A program made the position numbers and the translations under genes. 64,000 nucleotides of DNA, taken from positions 53,008-117,007 of the forward strand of contig NZ_SRYM01000007.1 in the NCBI RefSeq assembly GCF_004793765.1. Reading direction: 5' to 3'. The notes beneath the pieces were generated by a model that was not told the origin of the DNA, did no database searches, and saw only the letters and a program-made list of their open reading frames with translations. Every line of letters starts with the position of its first letter. Position 1 is the stretch's first letter. The DNA is from Parabacteroides distasonis. GTDB lineage: Bacteria > Bacteroidota > Bacteroidia > Bacteroidales > Tannerellaceae. Shown here piece after piece: positions 63,815-64,000 of the stretch.

Positions 63815-64000
63815 TAATCGCTTGATTATCAGGGTTTTCTACTTTCATAGGGCGTACTAAATGTGTACTGAATGACGAATACAAAGAAAAGGTGTACTTT
63901 TATAGTTTTTCTCCCTGCGTCTTTATGATTTCTTAACTATTACCTTATCTTTTCTTCCTTATTATTGCCGATGTTTTCGGGAAAAGTGAGATTCTTACCT
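63806..64000. mobile_element. probable left end of an element inserted in the M48 gene
   Basis: Right after the break, AAACCCTGATAATC (63806-63819) pairs perfectly with GATTATCAGGGTTT (63824-63837), with a 4-bp loop. The following 160 bp are AT-rich and have no gene. They include GTGTACTGAATGACGAATAC and GGTGTACTTTTAT, repeated GTAC-type words of the sort found near tyrosine-recombinase attachment ends. Whether it is an ICE, prophage or IS cannot be decided from this edge. Confidence 0.5.

Overview
The window is a chromosomal segment of a Bacteroidales bacterium, most likely Parabacteroides (P. distasonis-like). Several things point there. Promoters carry the Bacteroidetes -7 element TAnnTTTG (for example TATCTTTG, TACCTTTG). 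The gene set includes a class III glutamine synthetase, an S46 dipeptidyl peptidase, peptidase family M49, a membrane pyrophosphatase, 6-bladed beta-propeller lipoproteins, a DUF4249-like fragment and a TonB-dependent receptor. The species name is an inference from overall protein resemblance, not from a search.

Layout. 1-5.1 kb: a partial OmpA/PD40/TPR lipoprotein, queA, a lipoprotein of unknown function and a C10 cysteine peptidase. 5.2-9.9 kb: an Smr-CYTH-DPP11 operon, then a zeta-type kinase with a tiny overlapping partner. 10-20.3 kb: hemW, an EF-G paralogue lacking the catalytic histidine, a chimeric remnant of two lipid/sugar genes, metY, a frameshifted MATE pump, a sugar isomerase-like protein and glnN. 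20.5-28.5 kb: a minus-strand accessory island read as a ribosomally made, modified peptide (RiPP) locus. It has a GG-leader precursor peptide missed by ordinary gene calling, a SPASM radical SAM maturase, a partner pseudo-radical-SAM protein, a beta-propeller lipoprotein, a TonB-like protein, a short LanC-like protein and two glycosyltransferase genes with three catalytic modules. 28.7-51.7 kb: mostly housekeeping genes (membrane pyrophosphatase, patatin, GH13, prs, mnmA, DPP III, Fur-type regulator, purA, hisS, groESL, tRNA-Leu plus an ECF sigma factor, mazG, dsbD, an RluA-type enzyme). 51.8-53.6 kb and 55.4-56.1 kb: decayed DNA with gene fragments. 56.3-58.7 kb: a small lipoprotein and a TonB-dependent receptor. 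58.9-63.4 kb: the arginine operon argR-GNAT-argG-argC-argD with two ARG-box-like operators. At the right edge an M48 peptidase gene breaks off after 32 codons, probably at the border of an inserted element.

Two things stand out. The first is the RiPP island, whose combination of a GG-leader peptide, radical SAM chemistry, a LanC-like fold and three glycosyltransferase modules has no transporter in the window. The second is a recurring sequence architecture: eight intergenic sites contain imperfect copies of a word repeated at a spacing of 22 bp (occasionally 23), with inverted copies that make hairpins. The word is different at every site but the spacing is constant. Most sites lie just after stop codons. 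I know of no described element class that fits, and it is the best candidate here for something undescribed.
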